Origin: Streptomyces sp. NBC_00224
Lineage (GTDB): Bacteria; Actinomycetota; Actinomycetes; Streptomycetales; Streptomycetaceae
Direction: 5' to 3'
Length of the DNA: 64,000 bases
Assembly (NCBI RefSeq): GCF_041435195.1
Contig: NZ_CP108106.1
Location: 2,170,001-2,234,000, forward strand
The translations under genes and the position numbers were made by a program. Positions 18,937 to 28,772 of this stretch are shown one piece after another (within the stretch, counting starts at the first letter, position 1; each line of letters starts with the position of its first letter). The notes under the pieces are model-generated. The model did no database searches. It was not told the DNA's origin and saw nothing but the letters and a program-made list of their open reading frames with translations.

Positions 18937-20394
18937 TCACGCCGTGCGCCGCAGCAGCGCCAGATACATCGCGTCCGTCCCGTGCAGATGCGGCCACAGC
19001 TGTACGTCGGGGCCCTCGCCCAGGCCCGCGACGCCCGTCATCAGCGGCCGTACGTCGATCCACTCGGCCTCGACGGGAGCCCCGCCGCGGCCCTTGAGCA
19101 CGTCCTCCACCACGATCCGCGTCTCGGCGAGGTGCGGCGAGCAGGTCGCGTAACCGACCACGCCGCCCACCCGGACCGCCGAGAGCGCCTCGCGCAGCAG
19201 CCCGCGCTGGAGCGGCGCGAAGCCCTCCAGGTCCTCGGGGCGGCGGCGCCACCGGGCCTCGGGGCGGCGGCGCAGCGCGCCAAGCCCGGAGCACGGCACG
19301 TCCATCAGGACCCGGTCGAAGGAGCCCTCCCGCCACGGCGGCCGGGTGCCGTCGGCCGCGATCACCTGGTACGGGCCGGGGTTGCCGGCGAGCGCGCGCT
19401 CCACGAGCCGGGCCCGGTGGGGCTGCTTCTCGGAGGCGAGCAGGGCGGCTCCGCGCTCGGCGGCGAGCGCGGCGAGCAGCGCCGCCTTGCCGCCGGGGCC
19501 CGCGCACCCGTCCAGCCAGCGCTCGTCCCGCCCCTCGATCGGCGCGTTCGCGAGTGCGATGGCCACCAGCTGGCTGCCCTCGTCCTGCACTCCGGCCCGG
19601 CCGTCCTTCACGGCGTCGAGCGCGCCCGGCTCGCCGCCCTCGGCCATCCGTACGGCATAGGGCGACCAGCGGCCGGGCAGCGCGTTGTCCTCGCCGAGAA
19701 CGTCCGTCAGCTCGTCGGTGGTGGACCGGCCGGGGCGGGCGACCAGGGTCACCTCGGGCCGCTCGTTGTCGGCCTCCAGGAGGTCCTCGATGCCCGCGCG
19801 GCCGCCGCCCAGCGCGTCCCAGAGCGCCGAGACGACCCATCGCGGGTGCGAATGCACGATCGCGAGGTGGTCCTCGGCGTCCTCGTCGTACGGGGGCGCG
19901 ACCTTCTCCAGCCAGCCGTCCAGGTCGTTCGCCGCGATCTTGCGCAGCACGGCGTTGACGAACCTGGCCCGGCCGTCGCCGAGCACCACGCGGGCGAGCT
20001 CGACACTGGCCGAGACCGCGGCGTGGCTCGGGATCCGGGTGCCGAGCAACTGGTGCGCGCCGAGCGCGAGCACGTCGAGGACCGGCGGGTCCACCTCGCG
20101 CAGCGGCCGGTCGATGCAGGCAGCGATGATCGCGTCGTAGGTGCCCTGGCGGCGCAGCGTGCCGTAGACGAGCTCGGTGGCCAGCGCCGCGTCGCGGCCG
20201 TCGAAGTTCCCGCCCTCGCGGGCCTTGCGCAGCAGCGGCGGCAGTACGAGGTTGGCGTACGCGTCCCGCTCGTCGACGGCGCGCAGCGCCTCGAAGGCGA
20301 GGATGCGGACGGGGTCCTTCTTGGGGCGGCGGTACGGCTTGCCACCGCCCTTGCCGTCGCTGTTCCGGGGACGGCTGTGCGGCTGATCGTTCAC
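18937..20394 (-). CDS. rsmB: 16S rRNA (cytosine-967-C5)-methyltransferase
   Basis: This 485-residue protein has an N-terminal NusB-like RNA-binding domain (about residues 30-170) and a SAM-dependent m5C methyltransferase domain. Visible motifs are CAGPGGKAALLAAL (SAM binding), the DVPCSGLGALRRRPE block with the first catalytic Cys, and GYATCSPHLAE with the second. It methylates C967 of 16S rRNA. The Lys-rich first 30 residues are typical of actinobacterial members. It follows fmt closely on the same strand, a common pairing. Confidence 0.93.
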   Translation of the reverse strand: MNDQPHSRPRNSDGKGGGKPYRRPKKDPVRILAFEALRAVDERDAYANLVLPPLLRKAREGGNFDGRDAALATELVYGTLRRQGTYDAIIAACIDRPLREVDPPVLDVLALGAHQLLGTRIPSHAAVSASVELARVVLGDGRARFVNAVLRKIAANDLDGWLEKVAPPYDEDAEDHLAIVHSHPRWVVSALWDALGGGRAGIEDLLEADNERPEVTLVARPGRSTTDELTDVLGEDNALPGRWSPYAVRMAEGGEPGALDAVKDGRAGVQDEGSQLVAIALANAPIEGRDERWLDGCAGPGGKAALLAALAAERGAALLASEKQPHRARLVERALAGNPGPYQVIAADGTRPPWREGSFDRVLMDVPCSGLGALRRRPEARWRRRPEDLEGFAPLQRGLLREALSAVRVGGVVGYATCSPHLAETRIVVEDVLKGRGGAPVEAEWIDVRPLMTGVAGLGEGPDVQLWPHLHGTDAMYLALLRRTA

Positions 20395-20483
20395 GTGAAA
20401 GGTGCTCCGCTGGTCAGATGGTGCGAACCCGACCAGCGTACGACTGTTCGCCGCGCGCCCCCACCCGGGTCGGCGCGCCCGCG

Positions 20484-21413
20484 TCAGCCGACGTGCTCGT
20501 CCGCGGCGATGCGCACGCCCCGCGCCCAGTCCGCGCCCTTCATCGGCTTCTTGCCCTGGGGCTGGACCCAGAGCAGCTCGACGGCGTACGAGCCGGTGCC
20601 GACGTACACGTTGTTCTTCCCGGCGGACAGCTCGCCCGGCGCCAGGTCCGTACGGTCCGGGACCGGCACCGCCTGGACGAGCTTGAGCCGCTCGCCGCGG
20701 AAGACGGTCCAGGCACCCGGGGCCGGGGTGCAGCCGCGCACCACGCGGTCGACCCGGAGCGCCGGGGCGGACCAGTCGATCTGCGCGTCCTCAACGGTGA
20801 TCTTCGGGGCGAGGGTGATCCCGTCGGCGGGCTGCGGAACGGCCTTGAGGGAGCCGTCCTCGATGCCGTCCATGGTCGCGGCGAGCAGCCCGGAACCGGC
20901 GAACGCGAGCCGGGTCAGCAGGTCGCCGCTGGTGTCGGTGGGGCGGACGACCTCGGTCACCGTCCCGTACAGCGGACCGGAGTCGAGCCCGCGCTCGATC
21001 AGGAACGTGGAGGCACCGGTGATCTCGTCGCCCGCCATCAGCGCGTGCTGGACGGGGGCCGCGCCGCGCCAGGCGGGGAGCAGCGAGAAGTGCAGGTTCA
21101 CCCAGCCGTGGGCCGGGATGTCGAGCGCCACCTGCGGGAGCAGCGCCCCGTAGGCGACGACCGGGCAGCAGTCGGGGGCGATCTCGCGCAGCCGCGCCAG
21201 GAAGTCCTCGTCGCGCGGCTTCACCGGCTTCAGCACCTCGATGCCGGCCTCCTCGGCGCGCTGGGCGACGGGGCTGGCCACCAGTCGGCGGCCGCGTCCG
21301 GCGGGCGCGTCGGGCCGGGTCACCACGGCGGCGACCTCGTGGCGGCCGGAGGCGATCAGGGCGTCCAGGGCGGGAACGGCGACCTCGGGGGTGCCTGCGA
21401 AGACGAGCTTCAC
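20484..21413 (-). CDS. fmt: Methionyl-tRNA formyltransferase
   Basis: This 309-residue enzyme formylates initiator Met-tRNA using 10-formyltetrahydrofolate. It has the N-terminal [15 protein letters not shown] strand, the catalytic landmark [17 protein letters not shown], and a C-terminal OB-like domain ([19 protein letters not shown]). The GTG at 21413 is the family start; GAGG lies a short way upstream. A three-copy 21-bp-period array sits about 45-95 bases upstream. Confidence 0.95.
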   Translation of the reverse strand: MKLVFAGTPEVAVPALDALIASGRHEVAAVVTRPDAPAGRGRRLVASPVAQRAEEAGIEVLKPVKPRDEDFLARLREIAPDCCPVVAYGALLPQVALDIPAHGWVNLHFSLLPAWRGAAPVQHALMAGDEITGASTFLIERGLDSGPLYGTVTEVVRPTDTSGDLLTRLAFAGSGLLAATMDGIEDGSLKAVPQPADGITLAPKITVEDAQIDWSAPALRVDRVVRGCTPAPGAWTVFRGERLKLVQAVPVPDRTDLAPGELSAGKNNVYVGTGSYAVELLWVQPQGKKPMKGADWARGVRIAADEHVG

Positions 21414-21455
21414 TGGGGGGTACCTCGCTTTGTAGAGAGCGACGCCCAGTCTATT

Positions 21456-21507
21456 GGGTGTCCCGGCCGGTCGGTTGGGTGTCCCGGCCGTGCCGCCGGG
21501 TGTCCCG
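21456..21507. promoter_or_regulatory. Three direct GGGTGTCCCG repeats with 21-bp period
   Basis: GGGTGTCCCG occurs at 21456-21465, 21477-21486 and 21498-21507, each exactly 21 bases apart, i.e. two helical turns, on one DNA face. The array lies in the 282-base gap between divergent fmt and the small HTH gene. It looks like an operator or a short tandem repeat. Confidence 0.45.
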
Positions 21508-21616
21508 CCGGGGCGTTCCGCACGCGCTGCGGGGACAGGGGCGTACGCGGCCCCGCGCGCCCTCTGCATATGCCCATACGCCCCCGCAGCGTGACCACAA
21601 CACCAGGTGGCGCGTT

Positions 21617-22226
<610 letters not shown>

Positions 22227-22413
22227 CCGCACCCTTTTGTCTTTTCGTGCCCTCGTCGCATCTGAACGCGCGCCGGGGGCACCTGTCTGCGCGGCTCCGC
22301 GGGGCGTACGGAGCGGGCCACCCAGGGCGCAAAGGGCGCCGGGTGCACGGGGCCGGGCCACCGCCGCCGACAGCCCGCCAGGCGCCCCGCCGCCCCGCCC
22401 ACGAGGCAGCCCC

Positions 22414-24561
22414 TCAGCCGATGTCCGGCGGGTCCACCCTGATCCGCACCGGGTCGCCGCCCCCGCGCGCCAGCCGTACCGCCTGAGCGGTCTTCAGCGC
22501 GGCGGCCAGGGCCGAGCCGCTGCCGGGGGGCACCCGGAGCAGGGCCCGCTCCCAGGTCTCCCCCACCGGAGGGTCGCCGGGGCGCCGGGCCCGGCCCGGC
22601 TCGCTCGGCCGCATCGGGACCGGGCCGAGCACCTGTGCGTCGGGCGGCAGCTGAGCGCTCGTCAGGAACGCCTCGACCGCCTCCGGGCGGCCCAGGACCT
22701 CGGCCATCCGGGAGACCGGCGGGAAGCCCAGCTCGGCCCGCTCGGACAGCTCGCGCAGCGCGTGGCCGACCGGGTCCCAGCGGACCAGGGCCTGGACCGG
22801 CCGCAGCGTCGGCTCGGCGACCACCACCACCGTGCCGCCCTCGTCCTGGCCGCGCACCAGCGAGGCCGCGCCGATCCAGCGCCGCAGCGCCTCCTCCCCG
22901 GCGCGCAGATCGGGCCGCCCGAGCATCGCCCAGCCGTCGAGGAGCAGCGCCGCCGCGTAACCGCCCTCGGCGACCGGCTCGGCGCCCGGTGTGGAGACGA
23001 CCAGCGCGGGCCGCCCGGGCACGCTGTCCAGCACGTGGTCGCGCCCGGAGGTCCGAACCGGCACCGCCGGGAACGCCCGGCCGAGCTCCTCGGCGGTCCG
23101 GCGCGCCCCGACGACCCGCGCCCTCAGCCGTACGCCGCCGCACTCCGCGCAGCGCCACTCCGGCTCGCCCCGCCCGCACCACCCGCACTGCAGATCCCGC
23201 TCGTCCGGCGCCTCCAGGGGCCCGGCGCAGTGCCGGCAGCGCGCGGGCGTCCGGCACCGCTCGCAGGAGAGCCGGGGTACGTATCCCCGCCGCGGCACCT
23301 GGACCAGGACCGGGCCGCTCTTCAGCCCGTCCCGGACGACCTGCCAGGCGAGGCTGGGCAGTCGGGCGGCGCGCGCCGCCTCGTCCCGGGCCAGCTCGCC
23401 GTCCCCGACGGTGCGCACCAGCGGCGCGGCCGCCCGTACGGTGGCCCGGTCGGCCACCAGCGGCGCCGCCCAGCCGCTCTCGACGAGCTGCGCGGCCTCG
23501 ACCGTACAACTCGTACTGCCCAGCAGGAACGCGCACTTGTCGTGGGTGGCGCGCAGTTCAAGGACCTCGCGGACGTGCGGGAAGGGCGCGTGGTCGTCGC
23601 TGTGGCTGGAGTCGCCGTCCTCCCAGACGACCACCAGGCCGAGCCTCTCGACCGGGGCGAACATCGCGGCCCGGGTCCCGACCACGGCCCGCACCGAGCC
23701 CCGCCGCACCGCGAGCCACTGCCGGTACCGCTTCTCCGGGCCGGACTCGGCGGTCAGCAGCGCGTGCCGCCCCTCTCCGAGCAGCGCCGTGAGCGCGCCG
23801 TCCACCCGCCCGGCGCTGCGCCCGTCGGGCACCACGACCAGCGCGCCGCGCCCGCCCGCGAGCGTGGCCGCGACGGCCCGGGCGATCTCGTCGGCCCAGG
23901 ACGCGCCGGGCAGCGCGGTCCACACCGCGCGCGGCGCCCCGCCCGCGGCCAGCGCGCGCAGGAACGCGCCCCCGTTCCCGTACCGCACCCAGGTCCCCGC
24001 GTCCGGCACCGGCGGCGCCCCCGGCGGCTCGGGCGAAGGCTTCGCCTCGGCCCTTGCGTTCCTCGGCGGCACCGCGAGCTGCAGCACGTCCGCCAGGCTC
24101 CCCGCGTACCGGTCGGCGACCGCCCGGGCCAGGGCCAGCATCTCGGGGCTGAGCACCCGCTCCGGCGAGACGACACTGGCCAGCGCGGCGAGCGGCCCCG
24201 AGTAGTCGGACTCGGCGAGGCGCTCGACCACGAACCCGTCGATCAGCCCGCCGCCCTCCCGGCGCCCGTCCCGCACCTGGCGCGCCCCGGCCCCGAACCG
24301 CACCCGCACCCGCACCCCCGGCTGCGCGTCCGCGTCCAGCTCCTCCGGGACCGCGTAGTCGAAGAACCGGTCGAGGTGGACGCCGCCCTTGTCCACCACG
24401 ACCCGCGCCACGGGCAGCCCCTTGGCAAGGGCGGCCCCGCGCCAGGTCCGCGGTTTGGCCTTGGGCACCTTGGCCTTGCGCACGGTCTCCCGAATGAGCG
24501 CGAGCTGCTCCGCCCCGCCCCCCTCGGCGCCCCCGCCCGGCTTCTCGTTCTCGCTGCTCAC
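22414..24561 (-). CDS. priA: Primosomal protein N' (PriA), motor motifs degenerate
   Basis: This 715-residue protein has the PriA 3' DNA-binding domain ([20 protein letters not shown]), a central helicase-like region, and two zinc knuckles with eight cysteines ([14 protein letters not shown] and LQCGWC...WRCAECGG). The helicase motor looks inactive: the Walker A position reads [10 protein letters not shown] with no GKT, and the DEEH position reads WEDGDSS. Loss of these motifs is known for actinobacterial PriA. It would act as a replication-restart scaffold. The GTG at 24561 has a GGA-containing ribosome site. Confidence 0.88.
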   Translation of the reverse strand: MSSENEKPGGGAEGGGAEQLALIRETVRKAKVPKAKPRTWRGAALAKGLPVARVVVDKGGVHLDRFFDYAVPEELDADAQPGVRVRVRFGAGARQVRDGRREGGGLIDGFVVERLAESDYSGPLAALASVVSPERVLSPEMLALARAVADRYAGSLADVLQLAVPPRNARAEAKPSPEPPGAPPVPDAGTWVRYGNGGAFLRALAAGGAPRAVWTALPGASWADEIARAVAATLAGGRGALVVVPDGRSAGRVDGALTALLGEGRHALLTAESGPEKRYRQWLAVRRGSVRAVVGTRAAMFAPVERLGLVVVWEDGDSSHSDDHAPFPHVREVLELRATHDKCAFLLGSTSCTVEAAQLVESGWAAPLVADRATVRAAAPLVRTVGDGELARDEAARAARLPSLAWQVVRDGLKSGPVLVQVPRRGYVPRLSCERCRTPARCRHCAGPLEAPDERDLQCGWCGRGEPEWRCAECGGVRLRARVVGARRTAEELGRAFPAVPVRTSGRDHVLDSVPGRPALVVSTPGAEPVAEGGYAAALLLDGWAMLGRPDLRAGEEALRRWIGAASLVRGQDEGGTVVVVAEPTLRPVQALVRWDPVGHALRELSERAELGFPPVSRMAEVLGRPEAVEAFLTSAQLPPDAQVLGPVPMRPSEPGRARRPGDPPVGETWERALLRVPPGSGSALAAALKTAQAVRLARGGGDPVRIRVDPPDIG

Positions 24562-24732
24562 AGCCAAATTCCTACCAGACGGCACTGACAGGGGCCTTCG
24601 GCCATGGGTCCGGCCATCCCGACCGACGGCTCTCTCGACAGCCCGGGCGCGGTGCTGTTCCCTCCCGGAGAGGAAACGGGAAACGTCCCCATTCGCCTTG
24701 TTCAGCCGTGTCGGCTGCCGCACGCTGATTCG

Positions 24733-24765
24733 CGTCGCTTCCGGCCGCACGGACGGGAAGCGACG
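24733..24765. promoter_or_regulatory. 10-bp inverted repeat at the XRE gene start
   Basis: CGTCGCTTCC at 24733-24742 and GGAAGCGACG at 24756-24765 are perfect inverted repeats with a 13-base spacer. The right arm touches the GGAGGT ribosome site at 24765-24770. It may be the operator for the XRE regulator or a hairpin hiding its ribosome site. Confidence 0.45.
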
Positions 24766-24774
24766 GAGGTAGCC

Positions 24775-26067
24775 ATGCAGGAGCACCCGCAGGAGTTCGG
24801 CTTCGGGCAAGAACTTCGCCGAAGGCGCCTGGAGGCCCAGTTCTCCCTTGAACGACTGGGCAAACGCGTGCATTACAGCAAAGCGCAGCTGAGCAAGGTG
24901 GAACGTGGCCTCAAACGCCCCAGCCCCGAGCTGGCGCGGCTGTGCGACGCGGAGCTCAACGCCGGAGGCTCACTGGCCCGGCTGCTTCCACCCCCGGTTT
25001 CCCGCAAACCGCTCCCCACTCCCGAGGGCGACGATGAGGTGTGGTTGATGTACCTGGACAAGGACGGCACCAGTTCCTTCCAGCCGGTCAAGCGCCGCAG
25101 CGTCATGACCGCCGGGGCCGCTTCGATCTTCTCGCTGCACATCGGCGATGAGCTCCTCGCGGTGGAAACCGGGGCCGCGACCCTGGTGGAGGCCTCCCGG
25201 GTGCTGTTCGACCAGTTCCGTCGCATCGGTCAGGCAGCCGGGCCGGGAAGCGTCCTGCCCTCTCTGATAGCCCAGGCACATTCCCTGGAGCGGCTGGCCG
25301 GCCGAGTCGGCACCCACACCCGGCGCGAGCTGCTCGTCTTGGCTTCCCGGTATGCCGAATACACGGGGTGGATGGCGCAGGAGGCGGGCGACGACTCCGC
25401 CGCGCTGTGGTGGACGGACCGGGCCGTCCACCTGGCGCAGGGCGGTGACGACACCACTTTGGCGTCGTACGCGCTGGTCAGGCGCTCGCTGATATGTCTG
25501 TACGGCGGCGACACGGCACAAGCCGTCGAACTGTCCGGCGCTGCACTGCGCAGTGGAGCACCCCCTCGGGTACGCGGCCTCGCCGCACAGCACCTGGCTC
25601 AATGCCGCGCGGTCGAGGGCGACTACGACGCGACCCTGCGCAGCCTGGACCGCGCCAGGGAACTGCTCGCCCTCGCGGCCCGCCACTCCGAAGCACCCGT
25701 GCTGGGCGCGTCGCACGTCCCGGACGTCGTGGAGATGTTCACCGGATGGTGTCTCCACGACCTCGGTCGGCCGCAGCGAGCAGCCGAGCTGCTCGACCGG
25801 GAGACCGCTCGTATCCCCGCGCATGCGTTGCGGACACGCTCGCGCTACGGCGTGCGCCGCGCACTCGCTCATGCGGCAGCGGGAGAGATCGACCACGCCT
25901 GCGCGATCACCACCGAGGTACTCGCCACTGTCGGAGCGGTTGGTTCGGCGACCATCGTCGCCGATCTGCGGCGCCTCGCCAAGGTCCTGGGACGGCACCC
26001 CGGCAACGCCCAGGTGCGCGCCACCATGCCCCGTCTGAGCACAGCCCTGACTCAACCGGTGCCCTAG
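24775..26067 (+). CDS. XRE-family regulator with TPR-like C-terminal domain
   Basis: This 430-residue protein has an N-terminal Cro/XRE helix-turn-helix (GQELRRRRLEAQFSLERLGK then VHYSKAQLSKVERG, about residues 11-50) and a long alpha-helical, TPR-like region (about residues 150-420, for example RGLAAQHLAQCRAVEGDYDA). Many Streptomyces regulators share this build. ATG 24775 has a strong GGAGGT site. It opens a four-gene plus-strand cluster inserted between minus-strand priA and metK; the TIR gene follows after 53 bases, so it probably controls the cluster. Confidence 0.8.
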   Translation: MQEHPQEFGFGQELRRRRLEAQFSLERLGKRVHYSKAQLSKVERGLKRPSPELARLCDAELNAGGSLARLLPPPVSRKPLPTPEGDDEVWLMYLDKDGTSSFQPVKRRSVMTAGAASIFSLHIGDELLAVETGAATLVEASRVLFDQFRRIGQAAGPGSVLPSLIAQAHSLERLAGRVGTHTRRELLVLASRYAEYTGWMAQEAGDDSAALWWTDRAVHLAQGGDDTTLASYALVRRSLICLYGGDTAQAVELSGAALRSGAPPRVRGLAAQHLAQCRAVEGDYDATLRSLDRARELLALAARHSEAPVLGASHVPDVVEMFTGWCLHDLGRPQRAAELLDRETARIPAHALRTRSRYGVRRALAHAAAGEIDHACAITTEVLATVGAVGSATIVADLRRLAKVLGRHPGNAQVRATMPRLSTALTQPVP

Positions 26068-26120
26068 GCACCCGAGAGCCGCACAGACAAGCACAACCCA
26101 ATCATCGAAGGGACATTCCC

Positions 26121-26804
26121 GTGCATGAGCTCTTCCTCAACTACCGCACCGAGGGTGGCGGCAAGGAGGCCGCGTACATCTGCGACACCCAGCTTTCGGT
26201 CAGGTTCGGTTCAGAGAGCATCTTCCGTGCCCAGAAATCCATCGACCTGGGTGCCGACTACAACGACGCACTCATCAACGGCGTCCGCCGCAGTCGGGTC
26301 CTGCTCGCTCTCATCGGCCCAAAGTGGCTTGATGCTCCGGACCGGGAACGCCCCGGCCACCGGGCACTGGAGAATCCGAAGGACTGGGTGCGGCGTGAGA
26401 TCGAGGAGGCTTTCGCCTCGGGCGTTCTCGTCGTTCCCGTGCTGGTGGGACGGCAGCAGGAGCAGATCGAGCGGCTGCGGCTGCCCAAGTCGCTGGCGGG
26501 ACTCGCCGAGTGCCAGTACGAACGGCTCGTCTCCACCCGCACAGCCGACACCGATCTCGCCCGGATCGGCGACCGCCTGGTGCGCCAGGTGCCGGAGCTG
26601 GCCGCGGTGGACCGACGCCGCGCTGCCGACCGCCCGGCGAAGCGACGTTCCGTACGCCCGGACGTCCGGAACAGGGGACAGAGCGGCGGCATCGGCAACG
26701 TCAACGGCGATGTCGGTACGTTCGTCAACGAGTCGCACGGTCCCCTGCACACGGGCTCGGGAGACCAGATCAACGGCCTGCCGACCGATCAGGTCGGCTG
26801 GTGA
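26121..26804 (+). CDS. TIR-domain effector with C-terminal signalling motif
   Basis: This 227-residue protein has a TIR domain at residues about 1-135: it opens HELFLNYRT, continues with FGSESIFRAQKSIDLGADYNDA and LLALIGPKWLD, and has WVRRE with Glu93 at the position of the catalytic Glu in TIR NADases. A basic linker (about 165-185) leads to a Gly/Asn-rich tail with GPLHTGSGDQIN (residues 206-217), which matches the start of the next protein. GTG 26121 is the start; an ATG at 26125 is out of frame. Its stop overlaps the next start by 4 bases (GTGA). I infer an NAD-degrading cell-death effector controlled by the receptor downstream. Confidence 0.82.
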   Translation: MHELFLNYRTEGGGKEAAYICDTQLSVRFGSESIFRAQKSIDLGADYNDALINGVRRSRVLLALIGPKWLDAPDRERPGHRALENPKDWVRREIEEAFASGVLVVPVLVGRQQEQIERLRLPKSLAGLAECQYERLVSTRTADTDLARIGDRLVRQVPELAAVDRRRAADRPAKRRSVRPDVRNRGQSGGIGNVNGDVGTFVNESHGPLHTGSGDQINGLPTDQVGW

Positions 26805-28747
26805 GCGAGTATGTGGGCGCGTACATCGGCGAAGCGGGTGGTGCTGTCCACACGGGCGAGGGAAGTCAGTACAACTTCTATCTCGCGGCCGCTGCGGAGA
26901 GGGTCCGCGATCGGGCGGGACCGGGCCGCCGGAGCATCACCGAAGACGCACGCAAGCGGCTCTCCGAACGGTTTGTGCACCCTCCACGCATGCGCGAGGC
27001 ACGTGACCTCCTCGACCGACATTCCCTGGTCCTGGTCGCGGGCCCGCCGGGTGCCGGAAGGCGCGCCACCGCGCTGATGCTGCTGCATGAACTGCCACCA
27101 GGAGCGGGCGGCTTCTACGAGCTGCCGGACACCGAGGACGACGAAGGGTCCACGCTGGAGGCCGTGGCCGTCCACGAGGGCGACCGGCTGCTCCTGGATC
27201 TGTCCGTCATCGACGAGACGCGCTACCTCTCCGTCCAGGAACGTCTGCACGACTTCCACGCGAAGCTGATCGAGCGCAGCGCCCATCTCGCACTGGTGCT
27301 TCCGCAGCACCTCGCCTATCTGCAGCGCAGCGATCTGAAGCCCCACACCGTGGAAATAGGCCGACCGTCGGCCCGGGACGTTCTGAGCAGACATCTGCAG
27401 CGGGACGACATACGCCCGGACTCGACAGAGCTGACCACGCGGAGGCTGACCACCTACCTGGCGAGGGCTCCACTGCGCGACGTGGCCGACCTCGCCGACC
27501 GGATCCGACGCTTCCGAGACGATGGCGTGCCAGGCGGCTTCCCGGGGTGGCGCGACCATGCCTTGGAGCGGCTGGCAGACCACAGCGCCCAAGTCGCGGC
27601 CGACATCGCCGCCCACAGTGCGGGCCGGGAGCGGGCATTGCTGCTCGCGCTGGCCATGTTCCACGGGTCATCACCGGCAACGGTGTTCCATGGCGCGTCA
27701 GCGCTGCTCAATACCCTCTCGCACCCGCCCGACGAACGACCGCGGCTGGAACACGCCGACCTCAACGCGGAATTCACCGCGCTCGGCGCCGAGACCCGCG
27801 CCGATGGGCTCGTACAGTTCCGGACCCACAACTACGACCAGGCCGTCCGCACGCACTTCTGGACATACTTCCCGGATTTGAGCGAGCAGCTGCGCCGATG
27901 GGTCGGCCAGTGCGTCTCCTGGACCGGGCTCGACGAAGCGGCGCACGAGGAGGTGATCACGCGCTTCGCCGAGCAGTGCCTCGCGGCCGGGCGCCCTCAG
28001 GACCTGCTCTGGCTGGCTGAATCCTGGACCGGCGACGGCGGTCACCCACGGCTCATCCCGGACGCGGTACAGGCTTTGGTCCACGGCCTGTCGCACGAGC
28101 AGTTCGGACAGCTCTTCCGTCGGCAGATCTACGAGTGGTCGACGAATCACGCCCTTCCGCCGAACCTCAAGCAGGTGCTTGTCCTGGTCTGCTCGGAGGC
28201 GATGCGGCGTACCCATCCGCATCAGGCACTGGTGCGTCTGCACCACCTCGACCATCGGGCGGAAGGCCCGGTCGCCGCCACGGCACGCACAGCGCTGCTC
28301 GGCCTCGCACGCGCCGACAGCACCATGTACCGCCTGCTCCTCCAGCGCATCGGGCGCGATCTGCCGGACGGGCGCTGGAAGAGGGATCTCATTCTGTTTC
28401 TCGAACTCTCCACGTCTGTACGCCTGTTGGGAGCCCCCGATGTACGGGGCGGCCTGACCGCAGGGTGGGCGGCGGCGTTCCGCAGACTCCCGGTCGACAG
28501 CTGGCGTCCGTACGCGGAGCACTGGTTCGCGTACCGAACCGACGGCCTCGACCGAGACCGGTTGCTGGACGTACTCGTCGCGGCGTGCGGGCACTCACCC
28601 GCCTCGCTCGGCAGCCTCTATCGGGTCGCCCGTGAGTGGGAACGATCCGGGCGGTATCGATCCGCGCACCATGACGACGTGAGCGGACGCCTGTTCCAGA
28701 AGATCAATTCCGCTCAGGGTCTCGAGACCCTGGGCACCACCGTCTGA
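26801..28747 (+). CDS. STAND/NLR-like receptor with N-terminal signalling motif
   Basis: This 648-residue protein starts with GAVHTGEGSQYN (residues 14-25), the counterpart of the TIR protein's tail. A P-loop-like NTPase follows: LVLVAGPPGAGRRATAL at about 77-93, with Arg-Arg where Walker A has Lys-Ser/Thr, and a Walker B-like RLLLDLS with Asp133. The rest is helical (about 200-640), with an AAA/STAND-like lid segment and a repeat-rich sensor region I cannot assign. GTG 26801 is fixed by the 4-base overlap with the TIR gene. I infer a receptor that triggers the TIR effector on sensing a threat. Confidence 0.72.
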   Translation: MSEYVGAYIGEAGGAVHTGEGSQYNFYLAAAAERVRDRAGPGRRSITEDARKRLSERFVHPPRMREARDLLDRHSLVLVAGPPGAGRRATALMLLHELPPGAGGFYELPDTEDDEGSTLEAVAVHEGDRLLLDLSVIDETRYLSVQERLHDFHAKLIERSAHLALVLPQHLAYLQRSDLKPHTVEIGRPSARDVLSRHLQRDDIRPDSTELTTRRLTTYLARAPLRDVADLADRIRRFRDDGVPGGFPGWRDHALERLADHSAQVAADIAAHSAGRERALLLALAMFHGSSPATVFHGASALLNTLSHPPDERPRLEHADLNAEFTALGAETRADGLVQFRTHNYDQAVRTHFWTYFPDLSEQLRRWVGQCVSWTGLDEAAHEEVITRFAEQCLAAGRPQDLLWLAESWTGDGGHPRLIPDAVQALVHGLSHEQFGQLFRRQIYEWSTNHALPPNLKQVLVLVCSEAMRRTHPHQALVRLHHLDHRAEGPVAATARTALLGLARADSTMYRLLLQRIGRDLPDGRWKRDLILFLELSTSVRLLGAPDVRGGLTAGWAAAFRRLPVDSWRPYAEHWFAYRTDGLDRDRLLDVLVAACGHSPASLGSLYRVAREWERSGRYRSAHHDDVSGRLFQKINSAQGLETLGTTV

Positions 28748-28772
28748 CACCACTTCCCGGGGGAGGAATGCG

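Noticed and set aside
26125..27006. ATG at 26125 as the start of the gene after the XRE regulator
   Set aside because: It is in a different frame and gives a Ser/Arg-rich product. The GTG at 26121 opens the TIR-domain frame.
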